Source: Flavobacteriaceae bacterium (GTDB lineage: Bacteria; Bacteroidota; Bacteroidia; Flavobacteriales; Flavobacteriaceae). From it: a DNA stretch of 64,000 nt. Location: contig JAKMDI010000022.1 in NCBI GenBank assembly GCA_022428005.1, forward strand, positions 31,473-95,472, in the 5' to 3' direction. A program made the translations under genes and the position numbers. The notes under the pieces are model-generated. The model saw nothing but the letters and a program-made list of their open reading frames with translations, was not told the DNA's origin and ran no database searches. Shown here one piece after another: positions 8,901 to 16,929 of this stretch (position 1 is the stretch's first letter; each line of letters starts with the position of its first letter).

Positions 8901-11483
8901 GCACCTAATCCACTCATTAGCATTACCGTCAATGAAAGTGGAAATGCCAATGATATAGTGACAGGACTGGCCATGACCAGTGCCAACACTTCACAAACGC
9001 TTTGGTCTTACGATTTTACCACTACCTCTACCCCTTCCAATAGTTTATCAAGCATCGTCCATGGTGCTGTGATTGTGGCCACTGTCCAGGGTTCAGACCT
9101 GTCGAGTAATGCCTATCAAGGTACTGATCAAATCAGTGTTAATATTGACAAAGAGGGACCCAAATTTTTGAGCTTGGAGCGCAGCGGTGACAATAGTTTT
9201 ACAGCAAATTTTGATGAACCACCTTTTAAATTAATATCAGGATCTGAGATTCCCGTTGCACTTGAGGCATCTGATTTTATTTTAAAAATTAATACTCCTG
9301 CACAACAAACATCAACCAATACTACTACGACTACTACAGCTTCAAACACCAGCGCCTCCTCTATAAGTTCTTCAACATTAACAGTTAATGGAGAAAAACT
9401 AATCTTTACTGTAAATAATTTATCAAATTATAATTCAGGAACAATTGTTCTTAATAAAAATACGCTTACCGATGTGGTGGATATGTTGTCCAATTCTGCC
9501 TCAGATTTTCAAAACAATGAACTCGAAATAAGTGTAGACACTGACAATGATGGTGTGAATGACTTTTTAGACGCCTGCCCAGGAACGAATGCAGGGGATG
9601 AGGTCGATGAAAATGGATGTTCTGCCGTTCAAATCGATTCAGATTTAGACGGTGTCCCCAATACTTTAGACATTTGTCCGGATACTCCCAGCGATGAAAT
9701 AGCCGACTTCGAAGGTTGCGGCCCATCTCAAGTAGATGTTGATAAAGATGGGATTCCAGATGTAAATGATAATTGTCCAGCTATCGTGAATCCAGATCAA
9801 AAAGATAACGATGGTGATGGTAATGGAGACGCTTGTGATCCTGATCCCATTATAAATCTGATACTTTTTGACATTCCTGAAGATGCCGGATTAGGTACTG
9901 TGGTTGGTAGTGTTGAAGCGATTGATCCAGTTGAAATAGGAATTGTTTCGATAGATATAGAAAGTGATGGATTTTTTGAATTGACCGATCAAAACGAAAT
10001 TGTATTGATGAAAGAGTTAGACTATGAGTTGCTAAAAGAGCATCTCTTTACAATTTCAGCCGAATCTGCTTCAGGAAGGACAAGCTTTGAGCAGAAAATT
10101 CAAGTAACCAATATTCCCAATGCCATTTTTGTAGTAAATTTTTACATCTCAGTATTTGGCGTTGAGAGTTCTAGTGATACAAGCGCCAGAGCATTCGAGC
10201 GCTATTTCAATCCGTTCAACAGAGGGGTAGGAAAGTGGAAAATTAGAAAAAGCATCAGTGGAGGTGCTGATGCACACCTTTTTGCCATTAAAAGTGCACC
10301 ATCAGGAACCAGAAGGAATGAGGAGGAAAGTGAGGGTTATCTTTCGTTTATCAACCCACCCGAGTTTGGCAATCCCCAAGATCACAATCAGGATAATATT
10401 TATGAGGTAGAAATAACCTATTTGAACACAGAAGATGGAGCCATTGAGGTTCCAGTTCCTGTGAGTCAATTTCAGATACAAGTCCCTGAAAAAACACCCA
10501 CAAGTATAGAATTGCAATCAAGACCTGCCCTCCCTAGCGATGACACTGACAATGATGGTATCCCTGATATTGAAGACAACAGTCCAGTGGTGTATAATCC
10601 CGATCAAGCCGATAAGGACGGCGATGGGGTTGGTGATGTGTCTGATGATGCTGACCATGACGGCGTTTGGGATCCAAAGGACGAATGTCCAGACACTCCT
10701 CTAGGTACAAAAGTTAATTTCTATGGATGTAAGATTTACTATATAAGCTCAGAAAGTATTAACGCCTACAAAACAGAGCGTTGTGTTGGAAAACATAGTA
10801 TCAATATCAATTTTACAAATTATGTCAAAAACCTCATTATTGACATGACTGGCCCACTGGAGGTAAACGAAAAATTTAGTGGAATATCATGGAATGCATC
10901 GAATCTTGAAGCTGGAAGCTACAATGTTTGCGTTACTGCAGAAGGTGTAAACTCTGGTGAGTTTCAAAGGTGTTTCGAATTTACGTTGCAAGATCCTCCA
11001 GAGCTGTCTGTGGATTCGAGAAATGAAGATTTTTTACTGAGCAGTGGTAGTGAGGGAGAAGAAATCATATCCTATACTCTGAGCGGAGGGGATATTTACA
11101 ACATCAATCACAACGGTATCACCCAACAGACAGCCAGGTCATCACATAATCTAACCCTTAAGAAAGGATTGAATACCGTAAAAATCACCACTGGAAATGA
11201 CTGTCAGGGAGTTTTTGAAAAACAATACTTTGTGTCTGAAACAGTCAGCTACTCCCCCAATCCTTTCAACAACCAATTGACGCTGTTTATTGGTGGGGCA
11301 GACCGTGACGTTCAAGTTGACCTCTTCAGTGCCGAGGGACGATTGGTTTTGACGAAAAAAGTAATATTGACAGGTGACAATAGAAATATTTTGATTGATA
11401 CCTCGGAATTTAAATTAGGGAGTTATATGATTAAGGTTAGTGCGGAGCATATAAAACTCTCATTTATTGCAATTAAGAAATAA
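5961..11483 (+). CDS. large secreted multidomain protein: DUF285/BspA-like, Ig-like tandem repeats, TSP3 repeats, cadherin-like region, T9SS C-terminal sorting domain
   Basis: Signal peptide MGHLKFLFNLLTISFYFVFF; WDTSSVTDMKKMF/WDTSSVTNMEEMF; repeated TATPTLNLSGIGSNLLMSSTAS; DTDNDGVNDFLDACPGT TSP3; C-term YSPNPFNNQLTLFIGG...GSYMIKVSAE. ORF track starts at TTG 5946; ATG 5961 fits the signal peptide better. Confidence 0.88.
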   Translation: MGHLKFLFNLLTISFYFVFFQGEGSAKMNHNFFESKSFHYDSNSNKSILNTAFKPLSTSDYEAAEPNNSAFDLVHNTTSNPPLLTSTTSSVLSPNNGWISSTGNFQAFSGSSGNHPFLGDDTLIFAHEDNSSVYKSFDISTSASSITFKVDYIKNGTPDTARVRFEFYNGNSFVSSIDGPVFTGADYYQTYSTTFTFPTNANILKLELHQIDEAEFWAGNYGFKFLNLEIYGVENGTTNPSNQVTATIDQENVSSNASAGGISQWQSFTISNTGQLSAVSWKMANPVTNGDSQPIQLSIYRGEGTGGTLVAQSQSLYTPAFNDANGNYISGEYVLYDMSSDNVFVSSNEVMTVKLELTSGNQDVGFLDLHTGNPYDRGRGSNNENWDYLFKAYVIPAKIYFENGTCKCPNATVGDTATISGTTYTVVDNATVGSQISNSNYNLCTTLVTDMSQLFEGNTSFNANIGFWDTSSVTDMKKMFNQAISFNKDISSWDTSSVTNMEEMFAWTSFNQDLSGWCVTDITTEPDFFSDNSALTDANKPVWGTCPFISVILSVTNTDKIVSNTSVTTITADFSKSLATTPTISLSGIASNLLMSATASDTVWTYSWTVSTTVTSTTATVSGTDLAGNVCSGTDSITFTIDRVKPYIISATISNNLNLDYISFTSTNTLSIEFSEKINELTFTASDITIFPSGFFSITEGYSNDDITFLGYLNVLSSYSGMVTLTLNENSLEDIAGNLNLEFSKTFIADSTTPSVILSDTDADDIVANSDVVTITATFSEHMTATPTLNLSGIGSNLLMSSTASESVWTYSWTVSTSVSSTTATVSGTDLSGNPYSGNDGITFILDNAAPTVVLTSDDTDQIVSNSDLVIINATFSEPMTATPTLNLSGIGSNLLMSSTASKSIWTYSWTVSTSVSSTTATVSGTDLSENPYSGNDGITFILDNAAPSVVLSHNLPPAQKGTFGASGTLKFYALFSEPMAPNPLISITVNESGNANDIVTGLAMTSANTSQTLWSYDFTTTSTPSNSLSSIVHGAVIVATVQGSDLSSNAYQGTDQISVNIDKEGPKFLSLERSGDNSFTANFDEPPFKLISGSEIPVALEASDFILKINTPAQQTSTNTTTTTTASNTSASSISSSTLTVNGEKLIFTVNNLSNYNSGTIVLNKNTLTDVVDMLSNSASDFQNNELEISVDTDNDGVNDFLDACPGTNAGDEVDENGCSAVQIDSDLDGVPNTLDICPDTPSDEIADFEGCGPSQVDVDKDGIPDVNDNCPAIVNPDQKDNDGDGNGDACDPDPIINLILFDIPEDAGLGTVVGSVEAIDPVEIGIVSIDIESDGFFELTDQNEIVLMKELDYELLKEHLFTISAESASGRTSFEQKIQVTNIPNAIFVVNFYISVFGVESSSDTSARAFERYFNPFNRGVGKWKIRKSISGGADAHLFAIKSAPSGTRRNEEESEGYLSFINPPEFGNPQDHNQDNIYEVEITYLNTEDGAIEVPVPVSQFQIQVPEKTPTSIELQSRPALPSDDTDNDGIPDIEDNSPVVYNPDQADKDGDGVGDVSDDADHDGVWDPKDECPDTPLGTKVNFYGCKIYYISSESINAYKTERCVGKHSININFTNYVKNLIIDMTGPLEVNEKFSGISWNASNLEAGSYNVCVTAEGVNSGEFQRCFEFTLQDPPELSVDSRNEDFLLSSGSEGEEIISYTLSGGDIYNINHNGITQQTARSSHNLTLKKGLNTVKITTGNDCQGVFEKQYFVSETVSYSPNPFNNQLTLFIGGADRDVQVDLFSAEGRLVLTKKVILTGDNRNILIDTSEFKLGSYMIKVSAEHIKLSFIAIKK
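8226..8807 (+). repeat. Near-identical tandem duplication, 291-nt (97-aa) period, two copies (8226-8516 and 8517-8807)
   Basis: gcgactttctctgag...atgacggcaacccccacattaaatctctctggaattggatcc repeats at 8289 and 8580 with few substitutions. Confidence 0.92.
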
Positions 11484-11487
11484 TGGT

Positions 11488-12186
11488 ATGAAAAAAATAC
11501 TGTACATCCTCGTTATTCTATTTTGCTTTGCTTGTTCTAAAGCAGAAGAGCAAGAACAGACGGAAGAAGTATTTCCAGGTTTGTTCAATCTTATTTATCC
11601 AGAAAACGGATCAGCTTGTTTTAATGGCACGGTCATCAATGACAATCAGAGTGAGGTAGTTTTGTATTGGGGGGCCAGTGATAATGCAAATTTATACGAA
11701 ATTAATGTGATCAATCTCAATGATAATTTCACACAGAAAATACAGACGAGTGATGAGTCGTTAGAGGTAGTTCTCAAACATGGGGAACCCTATGCTTGGT
11801 CTGTGACCTCATTTGTTAACAGATCCACTTCTATCACCAGTAAGGAGTGGAAGTTTTATCTTGCTGGAGATGGGATAGTCAATTATGCTCCTTTTCCACC
11901 TGAATTAATCAGTCCAAGACCCTCTGGAAGGGTAACCATTAACTCAAGCGGGCAAGTACTCCTGAGTTGGACCAGCTCAGATGTTGATGGCGATTTAAGT
12001 AGGTATGAACTGTATCTCGATAAGAATGATGGTACCACACTTATACAAACCTTTGATGAGGTAGAAAACACAGTAGAAACCGGGGTAAATGTCGATCCAG
12101 GCTTCACCTATTTTTGGAAAATTATCGCAAAGGACAGTAATGGTAATTCCTCTTCCTCAGGCGTTTATTCTTTTGTAACAGAATAA
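11488..12186 (+). CDS. lipoprotein with fibronectin type III-like domains
   Basis: MKKILYILVILFCFACSKAEEQ lipobox; two FnIII-like segments (LYWGASDNANLYEINV; LSWTSSDVDGDLSRYELYLDK...FTYFWKIIAKDSNGNSS). ORF-track start is an upstream TTG. Confidence 0.75.
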   Translation: MKKILYILVILFCFACSKAEEQEQTEEVFPGLFNLIYPENGSACFNGTVINDNQSEVVLYWGASDNANLYEINVINLNDNFTQKIQTSDESLEVVLKHGEPYAWSVTSFVNRSTSITSKEWKFYLAGDGIVNYAPFPPELISPRPSGRVTINSSGQVLLSWTSSDVDGDLSRYELYLDKNDGTTLIQTFDEVENTVETGVNVDPGFTYFWKIIAKDSNGNSSSSGVYSFVTE

Positions 12187-12222
12187 TTAATTAATTTAGT
12201 AAGGCATAAAAGAAGAAAAATA

Positions 12223-13059
12223 ATGGAGGAAATAATTAATTATTTTGAAACTATCCCCTCACTGCACCGCAGCATCATACTGGTTGGAGGGATTACTTTT
12301 TTTTGGTTTTTAGAAGGGTTTTTCCCCATGGTAAAGTTCAATTACAAAAAATGGAAACATGCCATTCCCAACTTCTTTTTTACATTCACCACCATTGTTA
12401 TCAATTTTATTTTTGCCTTTCTTTTGTTAAATGTATCTGACTGGACTTCCCATGCCGAATTTGGATTACTTCATTGGCTTCCTACCCTACCGCTTTGGAT
12501 GGATGTTCTGCTGGGGGTACTACTTTTAGATTTAATAGGGGCCTATCTTCCCCATTTCGTCGAACACAAGATCAAACCGCTTTGGATGATTCACTTGGTT
12601 CACCACAGTGATCCTCAAGTAGATACTACAACGGCAAACAGACACCATCCTTTAGAAAGTTTGGTCCGGTTTATATTCACTTTGATCGGAGTAGGCTTTT
12701 TGGGTACTTCTATAGGAATAATAATGCTCTATCAGGCCCTATCGGTAGTATCAACTCAATTTAATCACGCCAATATTAAAATCCCAAAAAGGTTAGATAG
12801 GTGGATCAGTTATTTGGTGGTCTCTCCTGACATGCACAAAATTCATCACCATTACCGACTGCCCTACACGGATACTAATTTTGGGAATATTTTTTCTGTT
12901 TGGGATCGACTCTTTGGCACTTTTAGTTATATGGACAGAAGCAAGGTGATTTATGGGGTTGATGTTTTTCCTAATGAGAAAAAGAATACTCAAATTGGAA
13001 GTTTACTCAGACAGCCTTTTGAGAAATATCAGAGACCCACGATGGATCGGCTGGACTAA
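12223..13059 (+). CDS. sterol desaturase / fatty acid hydroxylase family protein
   Basis: Histidine clusters HFVEH, HLVHHS, NRHHPLE, HKIHHHYRLPYTDTNFGNIFSVWDRLFGT. Confidence 0.9.
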   Translation: MEEIINYFETIPSLHRSIILVGGITFFWFLEGFFPMVKFNYKKWKHAIPNFFFTFTTIVINFIFAFLLLNVSDWTSHAEFGLLHWLPTLPLWMDVLLGVLLLDLIGAYLPHFVEHKIKPLWMIHLVHHSDPQVDTTTANRHHPLESLVRFIFTLIGVGFLGTSIGIIMLYQALSVVSTQFNHANIKIPKRLDRWISYLVVSPDMHKIHHHYRLPYTDTNFGNIFSVWDRLFGTFSYMDRSKVIYGVDVFPNEKKNTQIGSLLRQPFEKYQRPTMDRLD

Positions 13060-14438
13060 CTCAATTGGCCCAATACCTGCAACATTTCACTGATGCTGTA
13101 TTCTGACTGTTTGCCCGTTTTCATTTCTTTTAAAATAAAAATACCATTTTGAAATTCCTCAGGTCCTAAAATAACAACATGGGGAATGGAGCGCTGATCG
13201 GCGTAATTTAATTGTTTTTTGAGTTTTGCAGCCACGGGATAAATCTCAGATGGAAGCTGTTGATCTCTCAGTTTAGTAAGGGTTTCGAAACAAACTTCAG
13301 CCGTTTCACGACCAAAATTCAGAAACAACAACTGGGTGTTTTGATTGAGTGAAGATGGAAACAAATCCAATTCCTCCATCACCAAATAAATGCGGTCAAA
13401 ACCAAAAGAAATACCGAATCCACTGGTGTTTTTTAATCCAAATAAATCGGTTAAATGGTCATATCTTCCTCCCCCACCAATGGATCCCATTTTAATTTCT
13501 CCAGGAGGTATGACTTCCAAAATTAATCCAGTGTAGTAATTCAATCCTCTGGCCAGCGTAATATCCAGGGAAATGGATACAGCCTTTAGAGACTGACGTT
13601 TGAGTTGATCAAAAATAAATCTCAATTCATCTATTCCCTCGAGGGCATCATCAAAGCTTTCTAAAATTTTGGCAACCGCTGATAATTGGGTTTCAAAATC
13701 ACCTTCTAAGGAAAGGAAAGGTTGCAAACGCGAGAGGCTGTCCATTGAAAAACCTTTTTTCTTCAGCTCTTCGATCACACCCTGTTCCCCTATTTTTGAC
13801 AGCTTGTCCAAAGCGACGGTAAAATCGATCAGTTGTGATTCTACTCCAATACACTGCGCGATACCGGCTAAAATTTTCCGGTGGTTCAATTGTATTTGAA
13901 TTCCCTTTAGCCCAAGTTTTGAAAATACGCGATCATAGATTAAAATACCCTCGATCTCTTGCCACAAAGATTTTTCTCCTACCACATCTGCATCACATTG
14001 CAGGAACTCCTGAAACCTCCCGTGTTGGGGTCTGTCTGCCCTCCACACATTTTGTATTTGATAACGACGGAAGGGAAATTGTATGTCGTTCTGATATTGA
14101 GCTACATATCGTGCAAAGGGAACAGTGAGGTCATATCGGAGTGCCTTTTGAGACAGCGAATTAGAAAACTGAGCCAAGGCTCCCTTCTGCAATGCTTCCA
14201 AATCGGCATTTCTAACCTTATCTCCAGAGTTGAGAATTTTAAAAATAAGGCGGTCGCCTTCCTCCCCATATTTTCCCAAAAGAGTTTCGGACCGTTCAAA
14301 AGAGGGGGTCTCGATAGGTTGAAAACCAAAACTTTCAAAAATATCTACTAAGTGAGATTTGAGAAAATTTCTCCTATTCAAAATCTCTGGGGAAAAATCT
14401 CGAGTTCCTTTGGCTATAGATGGTTTTACTCTTGACAT
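13056..14438 (-). CDS. hisS: histidine--tRNA ligase
   Basis: KGTRDFSPE, RYDLTVPFARYVAQY, FRRYQIQNVWRADRPQHGRFQEFLQCDADVVG; start at MSRVKPSIAKGTRDF (internal Met of the ORF). Confidence 0.96.
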   Translation of the reverse strand: MSRVKPSIAKGTRDFSPEILNRRNFLKSHLVDIFESFGFQPIETPSFERSETLLGKYGEEGDRLIFKILNSGDKVRNADLEALQKGALAQFSNSLSQKALRYDLTVPFARYVAQYQNDIQFPFRRYQIQNVWRADRPQHGRFQEFLQCDADVVGEKSLWQEIEGILIYDRVFSKLGLKGIQIQLNHRKILAGIAQCIGVESQLIDFTVALDKLSKIGEQGVIEELKKKGFSMDSLSRLQPFLSLEGDFETQLSAVAKILESFDDALEGIDELRFIFDQLKRQSLKAVSISLDITLARGLNYYTGLILEVIPPGEIKMGSIGGGGRYDHLTDLFGLKNTSGFGISFGFDRIYLVMEELDLFPSSLNQNTQLLFLNFGRETAEVCFETLTKLRDQQLPSEIYPVAAKLKKQLNYADQRSIPHVVILGPEEFQNGIFILKEMKTGKQSEYSISEMLQVLGQLS

Positions 14439-14475
14439 ATTGTATTGGTAAAAAACAAAGATGGAATAATTCTGA

Positions 14476-14949
14476 CTATTTTGAAAGAAAACTTTTGAAG
14501 TCTTCATAGGTAGCTCCCTCAGAAACAATCGCACCTTCTCTGATCAGCTTAAATTTTTCATTTTTAAGTCCTTGTTCGAAAATTTTATGTGACTGAAAAA
14601 TAGATACCCTGGGATCTGACCAGTTTTGGGATAGCCATTTTTTATAATCTTTAAGTAACATAGATGGACAATCTTGCTCCAATTTGATCAGGATCAGATC
14701 TACTTGCTTTTCGTGGCATTTAAACAAAAAAAGATGGTGATCGCTTCTGTTTTCGAGATAAGTAATTTTGTCCAAGGATTGGTCCCATACCCCATCGCTA
14801 AAATCATCCAACAACGCTGCCGTCATCTCGGGATGTTTTGTTTTTATCTTCTCCCATTTTTTTTTATCAATGGATTGGGCTGCAAGAAATAAAGTGAACT
14901 CCTCATGGAGACTTTCGAACTGTTCTTTGGTTAATCGGGAGTATTTCAT
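14476..14949 (-). CDS. conserved hypothetical protein (DUF6495-like)
   Basis: 157 aa ORF MKYSRLTKEQFESLHEEFTLFLAAQSIDKKKWEKIK, pattern recalled from flavobacterial conserved proteins. Confidence 0.7.
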   Translation of the reverse strand: MKYSRLTKEQFESLHEEFTLFLAAQSIDKKKWEKIKTKHPEMTAALLDDFSDGVWDQSLDKITYLENRSDHHLFLFKCHEKQVDLILIKLEQDCPSMLLKDYKKWLSQNWSDPRVSIFQSHKIFEQGLKNEKFKLIREGAIVSEGATYEDFKSFLSK

Positions 14950-14960
14950 AATGCTGGATA

Positions 14961-14985
14961 AAAAAAAACCCCACTCGAAGTGGGG
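14961..14985 (-). terminator. intrinsic terminator downstream of rplI
   Basis: CCCCACT-cga-AGTGGGG stem with an A8 tract (U8 on the minus strand). Confidence 0.88.
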
Positions 14986-15004
14986 TATTGATTTTAATTC
15001 AAGA

Positions 15005-15457
15005 TTATTTTTTTTCGGGAATCACCTCAAATGGAAATTGAATGGCTACCTCTCGGTGCAATCTAATTTTAGCTTCATAGCTCCCCAAACGTTTGATGGT
15101 TTTCCCAGGAATGGCAATAGCATTTTTATCAATCTCATGTCCATTTCCTTCAAAAGCTTTGACCAAATCGGCAGCAGTTACAGAACCAAAAAGTTTATCA
15201 CCGCTTCCTACTTTGGAGGAAATTTTGATATTGATGGCCATCAACTTCTCTCCTAGTGCATTGGCATCATCAATTATCTTTTTTTCTTTAAAAGCCTTCT
15301 GCTTTAAATTCTCTGCTAAAACTTTCTTGGCAGAAGTGGTGGCCAATACGGCTTTGCCTTGAGGAATTAAAAAATTTCTTCCATAGCCATTCTTGACTTT
15401 AACTAAATCGTCTTTAAAGCCAAGGTTTTCTACATTTTCTTTTAATATGATTTGCAT
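15005..15457 (-). CDS. rplI: 50S ribosomal protein L9
   Basis: MQIILKENVENLGFKDDLVKVKNGYGRNFLIPQGKA. Confidence 0.97.
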   Translation of the reverse strand: MQIILKENVENLGFKDDLVKVKNGYGRNFLIPQGKAVLATTSAKKVLAENLKQKAFKEKKIIDDANALGEKLMAINIKISSKVGSGDKLFGSVTAADLVKAFEGNGHEIDKNAIAIPGKTIKRLGSYEAKIRLHREVAIQFPFEVIPEKK

Positions 15458-15468
15458 GACTTTAATAT

Positions 15469-15765
15469 TTATTTAAGTAAATCACCTACATAGGGCATTA
15501 AAGCCAAATGGCGAGCCCTTTTTATGGCCACAGATACTTTTCTTTGATATTTTAAAGAAGTTCCTGTAAGCCTTCGCGGCAAGATTTTACCTTGTTCATT
15601 TACAAATTTTATAAGAAAATCAGGGTCTTTGTAATCAATGTACTTGATTCCTGACCTTTTAAACCTACAATATTTTTTCTTGTTGTTCGTGTCAATGTTA
15701 AGGGGGGTTAAATACCGGATTTCCCCTTCTTTTTTACCACTTGATTGTTCATCGATTTTTGCCAT
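15469..15765 (-). CDS. rpsR: 30S ribosomal protein S18
   Basis: [62 protein letters not shown]. Confidence 0.97.
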   Translation of the reverse strand: MAKIDEQSSGKKEGEIRYLTPLNIDTNNKKKYCRFKRSGIKYIDYKDPDFLIKFVNEQGKILPRRLTGTSLKYQRKVSVAIKRARHLALMPYVGDLLK

Positions 15766-15770
15766 AATGC

Positions 15771-16115
15771 TTAAGCTTTTTCTTTAGATTGATTTTTTTT
15801 CATTCTTTTCTCCGCCCAATTCTGTGCGTGTTTATCAAGCTTCACAGTTAAAAATCGCATGACTCTTTCATCTCTTCTGAATTCAACTTCCAAATCGTTA
15901 ACCACTTCACCAGATCCCTCAAATTGAAGGAGGTGATAAAACCCACTTTTTTTGTTTTGAATGGTGAAGGCTAATTTTTTTAGTCCCCAATCTTCTTTGT
16001 GAACAATGGTGCACTTGTTGGATGTCAAAAGCGACTCATACTTTTTAACTGCTTCCTCTATCTGGGTTTCAGACAGAACGGGATTAAGAATGAAAACAGT
16101 TTCATATTGATTCAT
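15771..16115 (-). CDS. rpsF: 30S ribosomal protein S6
   Basis: [42 protein letters not shown]. Confidence 0.96.
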   Translation of the reverse strand: MNQYETVFILNPVLSETQIEEAVKKYESLLTSNKCTIVHKEDWGLKKLAFTIQNKKSGFYHLLQFEGSGEVVNDLEVEFRRDERVMRFLTVKLDKHAQNWAEKRMKKNQSKEKA

Positions 16116-16134
16116 AATTACATTTTTAGAAGTG

Positions 16135-16165
16135 CAAAAATAAGTTAATCATTAAATTACACCAA
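16135..16165 (-). promoter_or_regulatory. Bacteroidota-type promoter for rpsF-rpsR-rplI
   Basis: On minus strand TTG-N20-TATTTTTG, matching TTG-N17-23-TAnnTTTG. Confidence 0.7.
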
Positions 16166-16173
16166 GAGATTAC

Positions 16174-16201
16174 TTGTTTTTTAAAAATATTTTTAATTTT
16201 A
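16174..16201 (+). promoter_or_regulatory. Bacteroidota-type promoter for the LytTR gene
   Basis: TTG (16174-16176)-N17-TAATTTTA (16194-16201), 29 nt before ATG 16231. Confidence 0.5.
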
Positions 16202-16230
16202 CAAATTCTATAGTAAGTAATAGCCCCAAT

Positions 16231-16929
16231 ATGAAACTCAATTACATACTCGTTGACAGTGATCCCATCCATCGGATTCAATTTCTTCAAATTTTAAAAA
16301 AGTTTCCCGAAATCAGCCTTCAAGGTGAATTTTCAGATGCAGTAAATGCTAAGGAATTCCTAAATTATAATGACCTGGACTTTGTTATCGTTTCAGCTGA
16401 TTTGCCTGTGTATAGCGGATTCGATTTTATAGAAAACCTAAAAGTGGATACCGAGGTGATTTTATTGACCAAACAGCCCATGGATGCAGTAAAATCATTT
16501 GAATTAGGTCTTATTGATTGCATTCTCAAGCCAGTGAATCTAGAGAGGTTTAAGAATTCCATAGAACGTCTTATTCACAAAGTAAATTGCTTAAAAATTA
16601 TCCGCGAGAAAAATGAAAGGATGGTACACTTCAAGTGTAATTTTAAATCTGAAAAAATAATTGCCAGTGATATAAGGTGGATTGAGGCTATGGGTGACTA
16701 TGTAAAAGTGGTGACCAAAAATAAAAATTATATAGTGCTGTCCACAATGAAATCTTTTTTGTCAAAACTACCTGAGGGTCAGTTTGTAAGAATCCATAAA
16801 TCCTATATCGTAAATTTAGATAAAGTGAGTTACTTTACCTCAAAGGATGTAAATACGGATGGAAAAATGCTACCGTTGAGCAGAAACCAAAAAAATATTT
16901 TTAAAGACTCTTATTTGAATTATCAATAA
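16231..16929 (+). CDS. LytTR family DNA-binding response regulator with degenerate receiver domain
   Basis: Receiver-like N-terminus MKLNYILVDSDP...VIVSADLPVYSGFD...CILKPVN; LytTR C-terminus IRWIEAMGDYVKVVTKNKNYIVLSTMKSFLSKLPEGQFVRIHKSYIVNLDKV. Confidence 0.9.
   Translation: MKLNYILVDSDPIHRIQFLQILKKFPEISLQGEFSDAVNAKEFLNYNDLDFVIVSADLPVYSGFDFIENLKVDTEVILLTKQPMDAVKSFELGLIDCILKPVNLERFKNSIERLIHKVNCLKIIREKNERMVHFKCNFKSEKIIASDIRWIEAMGDYVKVVTKNKNYIVLSTMKSFLSKLPEGQFVRIHKSYIVNLDKVSYFTSKDVNTDGKMLPLSRNQKNIFKDSYLNYQ

Noticed and set aside
9292-9360. Thr-codon-rich simple sequence (actactacgactactaca) as a possible phase-variable repeat
   Set aside because: Codons are mixed and not a pure tandem unit; better explained as a Thr/Ser linker in the secreted protein.
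13669-14351. Plus-strand ORFs of 76-130 aa opposite hisS
   Set aside because: Antisense shadows of a well-conserved histidyl-tRNA synthetase gene.
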